From contig CAWDCE010000023.1 in assembly GCA_963800725.1 (NCBI GenBank), positions 1 through 64,000 on the forward strand: a stretch of 64,000 nucleotides of DNA, written 5' to 3'. The notes under the pieces are model-generated. The model worked only from the letters and a program-made list of their open reading frames with translations. It was not told the DNA's origin and made no database searches. The position numbers and the translations under genes were made by a program. Shown here one piece after another: positions 19,666-27,886 of the stretch. Numbering within the stretch: the first letter of the stretch is position 1; each line of letters starts with the position of its first letter. Source of the stretch: Bog-473 sp963800725 (lineage in GTDB: Bacteria; Actinomycetota; Acidimicrobiia; Acidimicrobiales; RAAP-2).

Positions 19666-20886
19666 ATGAACGATCCTGAACTCTTCCTTCCCGAGCCGAC
19701 GCCGCGGCCCGTGCGCTACACGGTGATCTCGGTGGACGACCACGTAGTCGAGCCGCCCCACACCTTCGAAGGACGCTTGCCCGTCCACCTGGCTGATTGC
19801 GCCCCGCGGATCGTCGAGACCAAGGGGGGCCACCAGGTCTGGGAGTTCGAGGGCAATCGCTACACCCAGGTCGGCATGAACGCGGTGGCCGGCCGGCGTC
19901 CCGAAAGCCACGGGCTCGAGCCGTTCCGTTTCGACCAGATGCGACCGGGCTGTTACGACGCCAAAGCCCGCATCGCCGACATGGATCTCAACGGGGTTTG
20001 GGGCTCGGTGAACTTCCCCTCCCAGATCACTGGGTTTTGTGGTCGGGTCTTCTTCGATGCGACCCATCGCGATCTCGGCGTGGCCTGCGTCAGGGCCTGG
20101 AATGACTGGCTCTTCGAGGAATGGCACACCCCGTTCCCCGAGCGCATCGTCGCCCTCGGCATCACGTATCTCTCCGACCCCGCCGAGGCCGTCGCGGAAA
20201 TCCGTCGCAACGCCGAGCGCGGGTTCACCTCGGTGACACTGCCCGAGCGTCCCCACGAGATCGGACTGCCGTCCCTTTGGGACCGCGATCACTGGGACCC
20301 AATCATCGAAGCCATTGTCGACACCGACACCGTGGTGTCGCTCCATGTCGGGAGTTCGGGCCTGACCCCCGCCCCTCCGGGTGGCCCGGCGTTGCAGCTC
20401 GGGGCCACATTGTTCGGTCAACTGTCCCTCATTGCTTGTAGCGAATGGCTGTGGTCGGGTTATCCGGCCAAGTTCCCGACCTTGAAAATCGCCATGAGCG
20501 AGGGGGGCATTGGCTGGGTGGCCATGCTGCTCGACCGTCTCGACAACATGGTCGACCGGTCCGGCTATGGGCTCGGCTGGGATCTTCGACCGGCCGACGT
20601 CCTGACCCGCAACTTCTGGTTCTGCACCATTGACGACCCGTCGACCATCGACACGCGTTATCGCATCGGGGTGGAGAACATCATGGTGGAGACCGACTAT
20701 CCCCACGGCGACGGCACGTGGCCCGATACCCAAGACGTCATCGAGAAGTACTGGGGGCACCTCCCGACCGCCGAGCTGCGGGCCATGTGTTGCCTGAACA
20801 CGGCCGCTCTCTACCGCACCCCGCTCCGCCCCGCGTCCTGCCCGAGCTGTAGACGATGGGTTTTTCCGTATCGCCCGAGCACCTGA
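19666..20886 (+). CDS. amidohydrolase_2 family metal-dependent hydrolase
   Basis: About 400 residues of an amidohydrolase-2 TIM barrel. The N-terminal SVDDHVVEPP replaces the usual HxH pair with DDH. Later parts match the family: NFPSQITGFCGRVF, the strand VVSLHVGSSG, KIAMSEGGIGW and NIMVETDYPHGDGTWPDT near the C-terminus. Members hydrolyse or decarboxylate cyclic and aromatic substrates; the substrate here is unknown. The last ~17 residues look frameshifted: a one-base change near 20833 would end the protein as VLPEL at a TAG (20850-20852), four bases before the next ATG at 20856. The given end is the stop of the uncorrected frame. The next gene, a class II aldolase, is likely in the same operon. 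Confidence 0.85.
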   Translation: MNDPELFLPEPTPRPVRYTVISVDDHVVEPPHTFEGRLPVHLADCAPRIVETKGGHQVWEFEGNRYTQVGMNAVAGRRPESHGLEPFRFDQMRPGCYDAKARIADMDLNGVWGSVNFPSQITGFCGRVFFDATHRDLGVACVRAWNDWLFEEWHTPFPERIVALGITYLSDPAEAVAEIRRNAERGFTSVTLPERPHEIGLPSLWDRDHWDPIIEAIVDTDTVVSLHVGSSGLTPAPPGGPALQLGATLFGQLSLIACSEWLWSGYPAKFPTLKIAMSEGGIGWVAMLLDRLDNMVDRSGYGLGWDLRPADVLTRNFWFCTIDDPSTIDTRYRIGVENIMVETDYPHGDGTWPDTQDVIEKYWGHLPTAELRAMCCLNTAALYRTPLRPASCPSCRRWVFPYRPST

Positions 20887-21590
20887 TGCCCGATCTCAGC
20901 ACGCGCCAAGAGATGGTGGTGCTGGCCCGGGCGTTGTGGCGTGAAGGCTGGAACGACCATCTCGCCGGGCACATCACCGTCGCCCTCGACGACGGCACCT
21001 TGTTGTGCACCCCGTGGCTGTTGACCTGGGAGGAGTTCACGTCCGCCGACATTTTGCGCATCGACCGAGACGGTGGCGTCATCGAGGGCGAATGGCCGGT
21101 GCCCCCGGGCATCCCGCTCCACCTCGAGCTGCACAAGATGCGCAGCGACGTCACCTGGGCGGTGCACAACCACCCGCTCTACGCAACGATCTGGGCCGAC
21201 ATCGCCGAGTGCCCACCAGTCCTCGACCAAAGCTCCGCGCTCGGTGGCGGGGCCCTCGTCCTGGTCAACGAGTACCGCGGTCCGGTCAACGACCCGGCCA
21301 GCGCCCGCCGCGCCATCGAGGAGATGGGTTCGGCACACTTGGCGCTGCTGGCGGGGCACGGGGCGTTCGTGGTCGGGGGCTCGGCCCGTGCCGTTCACCA
21401 ACGCGGTGTGGCCCTCGAGCAGCGGTGCCAACGGTCCTACATGGCGCGGGCGATCGGCGGAGGGGCACACTCGCTCTTGCCCGAGTCGTTCCGCTCCGCC
21501 ATGGTGGCCAGCGACGGCGAGGGATTCGTTGGGTTCTGGGAGGCCGCCGTGCGCGTCGAGTTACGGGCCGACCCAGCACTTCTCGACTGA
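20856..21590 (+). CDS. class II aldolase/adducin family protein
   Basis: 244 residues. Class II aldolases and related decarboxylases use a metal held by three histidines. The first pair is visible in HNHPLYATIW and the third in LAGHGAFVVGG. The N-terminal REGWNDHLAGHITVALDDGTLL is typical of the actinobacterial subgroup. It probably acts on a sugar phosphate or a hydroxy-acid. The start ATG at 20856 gives MGFSVSPEHLMPDLS; an internal ATG at 20886 is also possible. It follows the amidohydrolase with almost no gap, so they may serve one catabolic step series. Confidence 0.85.
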   Translation: MGFSVSPEHLMPDLSTRQEMVVLARALWREGWNDHLAGHITVALDDGTLLCTPWLLTWEEFTSADILRIDRDGGVIEGEWPVPPGIPLHLELHKMRSDVTWAVHNHPLYATIWADIAECPPVLDQSSALGGGALVLVNEYRGPVNDPASARRAIEEMGSAHLALLAGHGAFVVGGSARAVHQRGVALEQRCQRSYMARAIGGGAHSLLPESFRSAMVASDGEGFVGFWEAAVRVELRADPALLD

Positions 21591-21722
21591 GGGAGCGCGC
21601 TGCCGGCTCGTCGCGCCGTGCCGGCGGTGACCGCTCAGCGCGTCAAGGTTCGCGACAAGGTCACCCGTGCACACTGAAGGGGCCCCGCACCAGCGGTGCA
21701 CCAACAGAGCGAGGAATGTGCC

Positions 21723-22142
21723 ATGGCCAACACCATCACCATTGCGGGGAACCTGACCCGAGAACCCGAAATCCGTTACACCAAGGACGGTCAGGCCAAC
21801 ACGCAACTGGGCCTCGCCGTCAATCGACGCTGGCTCGATCGAGCCACCGGACAGTGGCAAGAAGCCACATCGTTCTTCGACATCATCTGCTGGAAAGACA
21901 TGGCGGAGAACGTCGCACTCAGTCTCACCAAGGGTATGCGGGTCATCGTCACCGGCCGCATCGAACAGCACAGCTGGGAGGGCGAAGAGGGCGATCACCG
22001 CACCAAAGTCGAGGTCACGGCCGATGAAATCGGGCCGAGCCTGCGCTTTGCCACCGCCGACGTGCAGCGCAGCGAACGGTCCAGCCCCGCGCAGTTCCCC
22101 TTGGGTGGCCCCGATTCGGCATGCGACACCGCCAAGGTATGA
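21723..22142 (+). CDS. ssb: short single-stranded DNA-binding protein without acidic tail
   Basis: 139 residues. The OB fold is clear: MANTITIAGNLTREPEIRYT, WQEATSFFDIICWKDMAENV and GMRVIVTGRIEQHSWEGEEG. The ATG at 21723 has GAGGA nine bases upstream; an in-frame start at 21696 is less likely. The C-terminus ends PLGGPDSACDTAKV and lacks the acidic DDDIPF-type tip that recruits partner proteins in the main SSB. It is therefore probably a paralogue, like SsbB of streptomycetes and mycobacteria, rather than the essential replication SSB. No rpsF or rplI neighbours are present, which fits a secondary copy. Confidence 0.88.
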   Translation: MANTITIAGNLTREPEIRYTKDGQANTQLGLAVNRRWLDRATGQWQEATSFFDIICWKDMAENVALSLTKGMRVIVTGRIEQHSWEGEEGDHRTKVEVTADEIGPSLRFATADVQRSERSSPAQFPLGGPDSACDTAKV

Positions 22143-22322
22143 GTGGCGCCGTGGTTGATCACCTCATGGGTAGTGGTGGAGAGCACGGTCCTGGTCCAAT
22201 TGGTGCTGGTCCAACTCGTCCACGGCATCTGGCTGGCGGGGGTGGGCGCGCTCACCGCATCGGTGATTGTGTGGCGCGCCGGCGCCATCGTGGCCGCCCG
22301 GTGCCGAACCGGTCGCCGCTGA
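22143..22322 (+). CDS. possible small membrane protein of 59 residues
   Basis: A GTG immediately follows the ssb stop and opens a 59-codon frame, below common length cut-offs. It reads MAPWLITSWVVVESTVL, continues with an almost unbroken hydrophobic stretch to VIVW and ends in a basic tail RCRTGRR. That gives one or two membrane helices with positive-inside topology. Hydrophobicity at second codon positions (many T) supports real coding, and the start abuts ssb. I know no family. It could still be chance. Confidence 0.4.
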   Translation: MAPWLITSWVVVESTVLVQLVLVQLVHGIWLAGVGALTASVIVWRAGAIVAARCRTGRR

Positions 22323-22346
22323 GGGTCGCTTCGGCGAGTTGTCGCC

Positions 22347-22802
22347 TCAGCGCTCGCCCGGGCCCTCGTCCTTGGTTGGATCGAAGGTGAGAGAGAGGGA
22401 GTTCACGCAGTAGCGCAACCCGGTCTCGGTGGGCCCGTCGGCAAATACGTGGCCGAGGTGCCCACCGCAACGGGCGCAGAGAATCTCGGTGCGCGCCATC
22501 CCAAAGCTGCGGTCGGTGTGCTCGATGATGGTCCCCGCCGACCTGGCCCGGTCGAAGCTCGGCCACCCGGTGCCCGACTCGAACTTCGCATCGGTGTCAA
22601 AGAGCACGGCCGCACAGGCGGCGCACCGGAACACGCCGTCGCCATCGACGTGGAGCAGGTCCCCGCTCCAGGCCGGCTCAGTTCCGGCCCGACGCAGCAC
22701 CCGGTAACGCTCGGGGGAAAGCTCGGCCTTCCATTCCTCGTCGGTCTTGGTGACCTCGTAGTCCACCATTGGTCCCTTCTTCTTGGCCCGGCGCAGCAGC
22801 AT
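22347..22802 (-). CDS. msrB: peptide-methionine (R)-S-oxide reductase MsrB
   Basis: 151 residues. It reduces methionine-R-sulfoxide in proteins. The catalytic cysteine is in RYCVNSLSL near residue 131. Two CxxC pairs (CAAC and CARC) form the structural zinc site. GTGWPSF and GHLGHVF are family signatures. The ATG at 22802 has GAGGAG eight bases upstream, better than the internal ATG at 22769. It is a single-domain MsrB with no MsrA fused. It lies 37 bases downstream of the serine hydrolase gene on the same strand and may be cotranscribed. Confidence 0.95.
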   Translation of the reverse strand: MLLRRAKKKGPMVDYEVTKTDEEWKAELSPERYRVLRRAGTEPAWSGDLLHVDGDGVFRCAACAAVLFDTDAKFESGTGWPSFDRARSAGTIIEHTDRSFGMARTEILCARCGGHLGHVFADGPTETGLRYCVNSLSLTFDPTKDEGPGER

Positions 22803-22839
22803 GGTGCATCACTCCTCAAGTTGTTCAACGTGGCCGGCC

Positions 22840-24025
22840 TCAGAAGTATTTCGGTGTGGCCCCGACGGCGGCATAACAGGCCGCAATCAGCCGCCGTGCC
22901 CGAGGATCGCCCACCATCCCTGATTGCATCTGGTTCATGACGTAGCCGACGGCCAAATTGTTCTCGGGGTCGGCGAACCCGTAGGAGCCCCCGGCCCCGG
23001 TGTGACCGAAGGACCCGGCACCGCCGAACGGCGAAAACGGGCCTGAGATCCAAAAACCCAGACCGATCTGTTGTTCCATTGCGAATCCCAAGGACAAGAA
23101 CACCTGATCGGGCCCGAACGTGTGCACGGTTCGGGCGGCGTTGATCTGGTCCTCGCTGAGGAGCGGAGTGCGGGGCCCGCCGTCCACGGTCCCGATGAGG
23201 CCGGCATAGAGGCGGGAGAGCGAGGCGGCATTGGTGATGCCGTTGGCGGCGGGCATCTCGGCGGCGTGCCAGGCCGGGCGGTTCATCCACCCCGGCTCAG
23301 ACAGTGCTCCCGCGACATTGAGGGCGCGGGCCAACAGGGTTTTAGAGAAGCCCCCGCCCCCGGTGCTCGAGGCGTCCCCGAGGAGGTTCCCGACGACGGG
23401 CGAGGACGCGCCGCTCTAGCTCGGCCGGGAGCCCGATCCAAAACTCGAGCCCGAGCGGACCCGCGATCTCTTCGGCGAAGAAGGTGCCGAGCGAGCGGCC
23501 CGTGATGCGACGCACCACCTCGCCGACCAGGTAGCCGTAGGTGACGGCGTGGTAGCCGTGCGCGGTACCCGGTTCCCACAGCGGCGACTGGGCCTCGAGG
23601 GCACGAATGATCGGGTCCCAGCGCTGCACCTCTTCGGCCGAGAGACGCGTGTCGAGCACAGGGAGGCCGGCCTGATGGGTGAGCAGGTACAAGACGGGGA
23701 TATCGGCCTTGTTGGCCTGCGCGAATTCGGGCCAATCGTGCGACACGGGTTGGGCCAGGTCGAGTTGGCCCCGCTGCACCAAGAGGTTCGCACAGGCGGC
23801 GGTCGCTCCCTTGGTCGAGGAGAACACGAGTTGGAGGGTGTCCCGGTCATAGGGACGCGTCCCGGCCGCATCGAAGGTGCCACCCACGAGATCGACGACC
23901 TTGGCGCCGTGTACGTGGAGGCAGAACCCCACGCCGACCTCGCGGCCGACTTCGAAGTTGTGCGCAAAGGCCTCGCGCACACCCTCGAAACCCGGTGCCA
24001 CCACTCCGTCGATCAGCGCGTCCAC
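22840..24025 (-). CDS. beta-lactamase-fold serine hydrolase (one frameshift)
   Basis: About 395 residues over two frames. The N-terminal frame (24025 to 23342) carries the SxxK motif SSTK (residues 69-72) and the tyrosine region YHAVTYGYLVGEVV. The C-terminal frame (23334 to 22840) carries the HTG box GHTGAGGSYGF. Reading across one missing base in the GGG run at 23398-23400 joins them as RVLAPVVGNLLGD. This is the EstB/class C beta-lactamase-like esterase family, common in actinobacteria; substrates are usually esters rather than beta-lactams. No signal peptide is present. The homopolymer position points to a sequence error. It follows the amidohydrolase gene by 34 bases on the same strand. 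Confidence 0.85.
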
Positions 24026-24059
24026 GCTTCCTCCTCCGTGCGCCTCGTGTCGGTTCGGA

Positions 24060-25268
24060 TCATGCCGCCAGCCGCTCGCTCGCCCGACCCATCAAGAAGC
24101 GGAAGTTGTCGACGTAGAAGGCCCGGCGGGTCGCCTCGTCGGCTTGGCCGAGCGACGCCTCGAAGCGCTCGATCGGGCGGCGGCCCCCTTCGACGTGGGG
24201 GTAGTCCGACGAGAACATGACCAGGTCCGCCCCGCCCTCTTTGATGATCCAGCCCACGTCCTCGGTCGGGTAGGGGGTGAAACGCACTTGGCGATGCACG
24301 TAGTCGCTCGGTCGCAGCGACAGTTTTTCCAATCGATCCTCGTGACGCGCGAACGCGTCGAAGGCCGACTCCATTTGGCGGAGCCACGACGGCACCCAGA
24401 TCGCCCCTTGTTCAATGACCCCGATGCGAAGTCCGGGAAACTGCTCGAGCACGCCGTCGAAGATCATGGTGGCCAATGTCTGGGCCGGTGGACCCGGGAT
24501 CCCCATGTAGTCGACCGAGCGGAAGTTCTCGTCGCCCCCGTGGAAGTCATGGGGGATGGGCAGACCGTTGATGAAATAGTGCGGGTCGATCAGGTCGCCG
24601 GTGCCGCCGACGTGGAAGACCACGGGCACCTCGGCGTCTTGGGCGACCGCCCAGAGCGGGAACAGATCGAGGTGACTCGGCGAGAAGGCCGGGGGACACC
24701 CCGACGCCACCAACAACGCGCTCGCCCCTCGGGCAATGACGTCGGTTGCAGTCACAACCGCGCGTTTTGGGTCAACCAGTGGGACGTAGCAGGTGGACAA
24801 GAGCCGGGGGTCGACGGCGCAGAACTCGAGCATGCCCCGGTTGTGTGCCTCGGCCGCGGCGTAGGCGAGATCGATATCGCCCGAGTGCTCGAAGTCATGG
24901 AGGCGGGTGTTGTGGAAGGTGTTGAACACCAGTTGGCTGGAGAATCCCAACAAGTCGAGGGCGCGGGGACGGTCGCTGGCCAAAAAGGAACCGGTCGCGG
25001 CGAAGTTCTTCCGCGCCATGATCTCGGTGGCTTCGTTGGCCCGGTAGTCCTTTGAGCGATGGGTCTGGCGGAGGCGATCGAAGGATGCCGCGAGATCTTG
25101 TTGTTGCTCGTCGGGGTTTCCCGTCTGGCGCAGTTCGTTGCCACTTCGGTACTCAAGGATAGGGAGGCGATCCCGGAAGGCCGGGTCGGCGTGGTCGCGC
25201 AGCCACGTCGGGGTCTCCATGATGTGCGCGTCGGCATCGTGGATCAGCCGGGTGTCGTTATAGGGCAT
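24060..25268 (-). CDS. amidohydrolase_2 family protein
   Basis: 402 residues from the ATG at 25268, which is preceded by AAAGAGGTGG; a longer frame to 25337 adds an unlikely N-terminus. The start MPYNDTRLIHDADAHIMETP holds the HDADAHI metal motif. VVFHVGGTG, GIPGPPAQTLATMIFDGVLEQFP and MFSSDYPHVEGGR are the expected barrel strands, the last with the catalytic Asp. This subgroup hydrolyses or decarboxylates aromatic or lipid-derived acids; the substrate is not predictable. It is the first gene of a minus-strand set with the serine hydrolase and msrB. Confidence 0.9.
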   Translation of the reverse strand: MPYNDTRLIHDADAHIMETPTWLRDHADPAFRDRLPILEYRSGNELRQTGNPDEQQQDLAASFDRLRQTHRSKDYRANEATEIMARKNFAATGSFLASDRPRALDLLGFSSQLVFNTFHNTRLHDFEHSGDIDLAYAAAEAHNRGMLEFCAVDPRLLSTCYVPLVDPKRAVVTATDVIARGASALLVASGCPPAFSPSHLDLFPLWAVAQDAEVPVVFHVGGTGDLIDPHYFINGLPIPHDFHGGDENFRSVDYMGIPGPPAQTLATMIFDGVLEQFPGLRIGVIEQGAIWVPSWLRQMESAFDAFARHEDRLEKLSLRPSDYVHRQVRFTPYPTEDVGWIIKEGGADLVMFSSDYPHVEGGRRPIERFEASLGQADEATRRAFYVDNFRFLMGRASERLAA

Positions 25269-25442
25269 CGCCACCTCTTTCCTCGGTGCCGAGTATCGCA
25301 AAACCCGACCACGAGCGCTCTGCGACCCATGGCACAAGCGAAGGGATCAGGCAGCGACTCGAGTTCGCGAGTGGTCACCGCCCCGGCCAGATGGCGGGCG
25401 GACCACGAGGAGGGAGCGAAGCGCTGATTTCGCTCGACGCCC

Positions 25443-25466
25443 GCCTATAGACAATCCGATATAGGC
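25443..25466. promoter_or_regulatory. palindromic operator before the HTH-MNT gene
   Basis: GCCTATA (25443-25449) and TATAGGC (25460-25466) are perfect inverted arms around a 10-base AT-rich spacer. The ATG follows nine bases later. The downstream gene encodes an Xre-type HTH, so this is a good candidate for autoregulation. The arm TATAGG may double as a -10 element, which would give a very short leader. Confidence 0.6.
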
Positions 25467-25475
25467 TAAAGTTCC

Positions 25476-26003
25476 ATGGGGCGAGAGTCGCTGGCATCCG
25501 CCACGCTGTTGAAGCGTGCGCGATTGCGCGCTTCGCTCTCGCAGACCGAAGTCGCCCGGCGGGCCAATGTCGCGCAAAGTGTGATCAGTGTCTACGAGTC
25601 TGGTCACCGCGAGCCCGCCCTGAGCACGCTCGAGCGGTTGGTTGCGGCGACCGGGCACCGTCTGGTCCTTGAGCTTGAGACCGATCTCGATGCCCGACCC
25701 GGGTTGCCCGATTCGCCCTTCGGTCGACGGTTACGCCATCGGCGTAAGGCGATTCTCGCAGCGGCTCGTCGTCATGGGGCATCGAATGTCCGGGTGTTTG
25801 GCAGTGTCGCTCGCGGCGAAGAAACGGCGCAAAGTGAAATTGACCTGCTGGTCGACTTGGCTCCAGGCACCGGACCGTTCACTCTGGGCAAGCTTGAGCG
25901 GGAGATCTCCGACATCCTTGGCACGCACGTCGACGTCGCCCCGTCCGACAGCCTGCGCCCGAAGGTGCGGGCCGAAGCGGAATCTGAAGCGATCGAACTG
26001 TGA
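25476..26003 (+). CDS. Xre-HTH / minimal nucleotidyltransferase antitoxin (MNT)
   Basis: 175 residues with two domains. Residues ~10-65 form an Xre HTH (RASLSQTEVARRANVAQSVI, then YESGHREPALSTLERLVAAT). Residues ~90-175 form a minimal nucleotidyltransferase domain: VRVFGSVARGEETAQSEIDL. The GS motif is present, but the first Asp of the usual D-x-D is Glu (SEID); a third acidic residue is in THVDVAPS. In MNT/HEPN systems the MNT protein AMPylates and silences a HEPN RNase. The fused HTH could let it repress its own promoter, where a palindrome lies. The next frame overlaps the stop and encodes the HepT-like partner. Identification is strong; AMPylation is inferred. Confidence 0.85.
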   Translation: MGRESLASATLLKRARLRASLSQTEVARRANVAQSVISVYESGHREPALSTLERLVAATGHRLVLELETDLDARPGLPDSPFGRRLRHRRKAILAAARRHGASNVRVFGSVARGEETAQSEIDLLVDLAPGTGPFTLGKLEREISDILGTHVDVAPSDSLRPKVRAEAESEAIEL

Positions 26004-26327
26004 GCCGACATGATGACGAGTGGCTGGCTGACCTCATCGATGCCATCGAGGCGATTGGAATGTACCTAAAGAGAGGTCCGTTCGACGACGGGCTCGTGTT
26101 CGACGCGGTCCGCCTTCGCCTCATCGAAATCGGTGAGGCGGAGAGACCCCGAAGTGTTGGCGTCCGAACCTGAAATTCCATGCGAAGACGTCGCCGGAAT
26201 GCGGGACCGCCTGGCGCATCGTTACTTTGACACGTCTCACGCAATTGTCCGGGCCACCGTCGACATGGATCTCCCGATCCTTGAAACTGCCGTTCGGCGC
26301 CTCCGGGCCCGGCCACGCGAGCACTGA
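26000..26327 (+). pseudogene. HepT-like HEPN toxin, frameshifted
   Basis: A GTG overlapping the antitoxin stop (GTGA) opens SRHDDEWLADLIDAIEAIGM and VRLRLIEIGEA, typical of HepT/DUF86. The frame then runs to a stop at about 26173. The second half continues in another frame: DPEVLASEPEIP, then GMRDRLAHRYFDT, which contains the R-x4-H RNase motif of HEPN proteins, and ends PREH at 26327. Relatives have about four more residues at the break (GEA-VKAL-PPE style), so the change near 26127-26133 may be a small deletion of several bases rather than one base. Either the toxin is inactivated or the consensus is wrong. Confidence 0.7.
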
Positions 26328-26698
26328 GCACACCCGCCGTCGGTCTCCCTTCGTCGCTCCTCTTCGCCGAGAAAGTTTCCCCTCCCGGCGGTCGTATGTG
26401 CGATGCGATGTTTCGGCTCCGCGCGTCCCGAACGCCTGCTTCGGATGTGAGTTCCCAAGGATGTGCGGAGACGTGATGTGGGTCGCCTCAATGTGTCGTG
26501 CGCGCCGAATCGAGGACTGAGCAGCGACACGTGAGCGGCCTTGAGGACAAATGGCTCCCGAGTCGTGCCACGTGGCCGATCACGCACTGAGGGCGCAGCG
26601 GTCCAGATGTGTTCCCCTGGCCAGGGGTTTCTCGGGCTAGAGGTAGCAGCTGACGCCCCGTCAGATCGCTCGGTGGGCGTTGGTAACCTACCGGGGCC
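26328..26698. other. 371-base gap with the promoter region of the acyl-CoA operon
   Basis: No gene is supported; short frames here look random. The last 60 bases hold a palindromic operator (26650-26664). GGTAACCTACC just before the start may be a -10-like element, which would leave a very short leader. Confidence 0.5.
26650..26664. promoter_or_regulatory. TetR-type operator CTGACG-CCC-CGTCAG
   Basis: A perfect 6-3-6 inverted repeat lies 34 bases before the acyl-CoA dehydrogenase start. TGACG...CGTCA half-sites are typical of TetR-family repressors that control fatty-acid or steroid genes in actinobacteria. No TetR gene is in the window. The regulator is inferred. Confidence 0.55.
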
Positions 26699-27886
26699 AT
26701 GGACCTGCGAGATCGCCCAGCCGACACGGCGTTTCGCGCCGAGGTGCGGGCCTTTTTCGAGGCCAACGTCGTCGGGGAATTCGCCGCCCTCGGGGGCCGG
26801 GGTGGCTCTGGTGATGAGACGTTCGGCTTTGCGACCCGGCTGCGCTGGGAACGCGTCCTGGCCGAGGCCGGGTGGACCTGTCTCGGTTGGCCGACCGAGT
26901 ACGGCGGGCGGGGCACGACCATGACCGAACAGGTCATCTTCAACGAGGAGTACACCCGAGCCCTGGCCCCTGGTCGGGTCTCGATCCTCGGTGAGGGGCT
27001 CTTGGGGCCGACGTTGATCCACTACGGCACCAAGGCCCAAAAGGAGCGCTTTTTGCCCCCGATCCGCTCGGGTACCGAGTTGTGGTGCCAGGGTTACTCA
27101 GAACCCGACGCGGGTTCTGATCTGGCGGGGGTCAAGACCAAGGCCGAGCGCGACGGGGACGAGTGGGTCATCACGGGGCAAAAGGTCTGGACGTCGCTCG
27201 CCCATCAAAGCGACTGGTGCTTCGTCGTCGCGCGCACCGACCCCGAGTCCACTCGCCACAAGGGGCTGTCCTACCTCTTGGTCGAGATGGATCAACCCGG
27301 CGTGGAAATTCGCCCCATCACCCAGCTGACCCGCACCAGCGAGTTCAACGAGGTCTTCTTCGACGGGGCGCGCACCTCGGTCGACCACGTGGTCGGCGAG
27401 GTCGGCGACGGCTGGCGGGTGGCACTCGCGACCTTGTCCTACGAACGTGGCGTCGCCCTGCTCGGTCACCAGTTGAGCTTCGTCCGCGAGCTCGAGGGGA
27501 TTGTGGCCCTGGCCCAGCGCAATGGCCGCTCCAAGGACCCGGTGCTGCGCCAACGCCTGGCCCAGGCGCACGCAGAGCTGACCATCATGCGTTACAACAC
27601 CCTGCGCAGCCTCTCGGGTGTCGACGGCCCAGTCGCTCCACCAGAAGCCTCCATCGCCAAGCTGTACTGGGGCAGTTGGCACCGCCGCCTCGGCGAGCTC
27701 GCCCTCGACGTGGCCGGCATGCACGCAACGGTGCTCGACGGCGCCCCCTACGAGCTCAGCGACCTGCAGCGGTCCTTTCTCTTCTCGCGCTCGGAAACCA
27801 TTTACGGTGGGTCCAACCAGATCCAGCGCAACATCATTGGCGAGCGGGTGCTCGGACTCCCGCCCGAGCCGAAAGGGGTGGCGTGA
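26699..27886 (+). CDS. acyl-CoA dehydrogenase family protein
   Basis: 395 residues. It removes two hydrogens from an acyl-CoA with FAD. The N-terminal helices start MDLRDRPADTAFRAEVRAFF. The FAD-binding part has QGYSEPDAGSDLAGVKTKAE and WVITGQKVWTSLAHQSDW. The C-terminus has YGGSNQIQRNIIGERVLGLP, where the Glu used as base in medium-chain enzymes is Gly. The likely base is instead the Glu of LSYERG, the position used in long-chain and isovaleryl enzymes. It leads a four-gene operon (SDR, ligase, alcohol dehydrogenase) whose starts overlap the previous stops. Substrate is unknown; branched or steroid side chains are possible. Confidence 0.92.
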   Translation: MDLRDRPADTAFRAEVRAFFEANVVGEFAALGGRGGSGDETFGFATRLRWERVLAEAGWTCLGWPTEYGGRGTTMTEQVIFNEEYTRALAPGRVSILGEGLLGPTLIHYGTKAQKERFLPPIRSGTELWCQGYSEPDAGSDLAGVKTKAERDGDEWVITGQKVWTSLAHQSDWCFVVARTDPESTRHKGLSYLLVEMDQPGVEIRPITQLTRTSEFNEVFFDGARTSVDHVVGEVGDGWRVALATLSYERGVALLGHQLSFVRELEGIVALAQRNGRSKDPVLRQRLAQAHAELTIMRYNTLRSLSGVDGPVAPPEASIAKLYWGSWHRRLGELALDVAGMHATVLDGAPYELSDLQRSFLFSRSETIYGGSNQIQRNIIGERVLGLPPEPKGVA

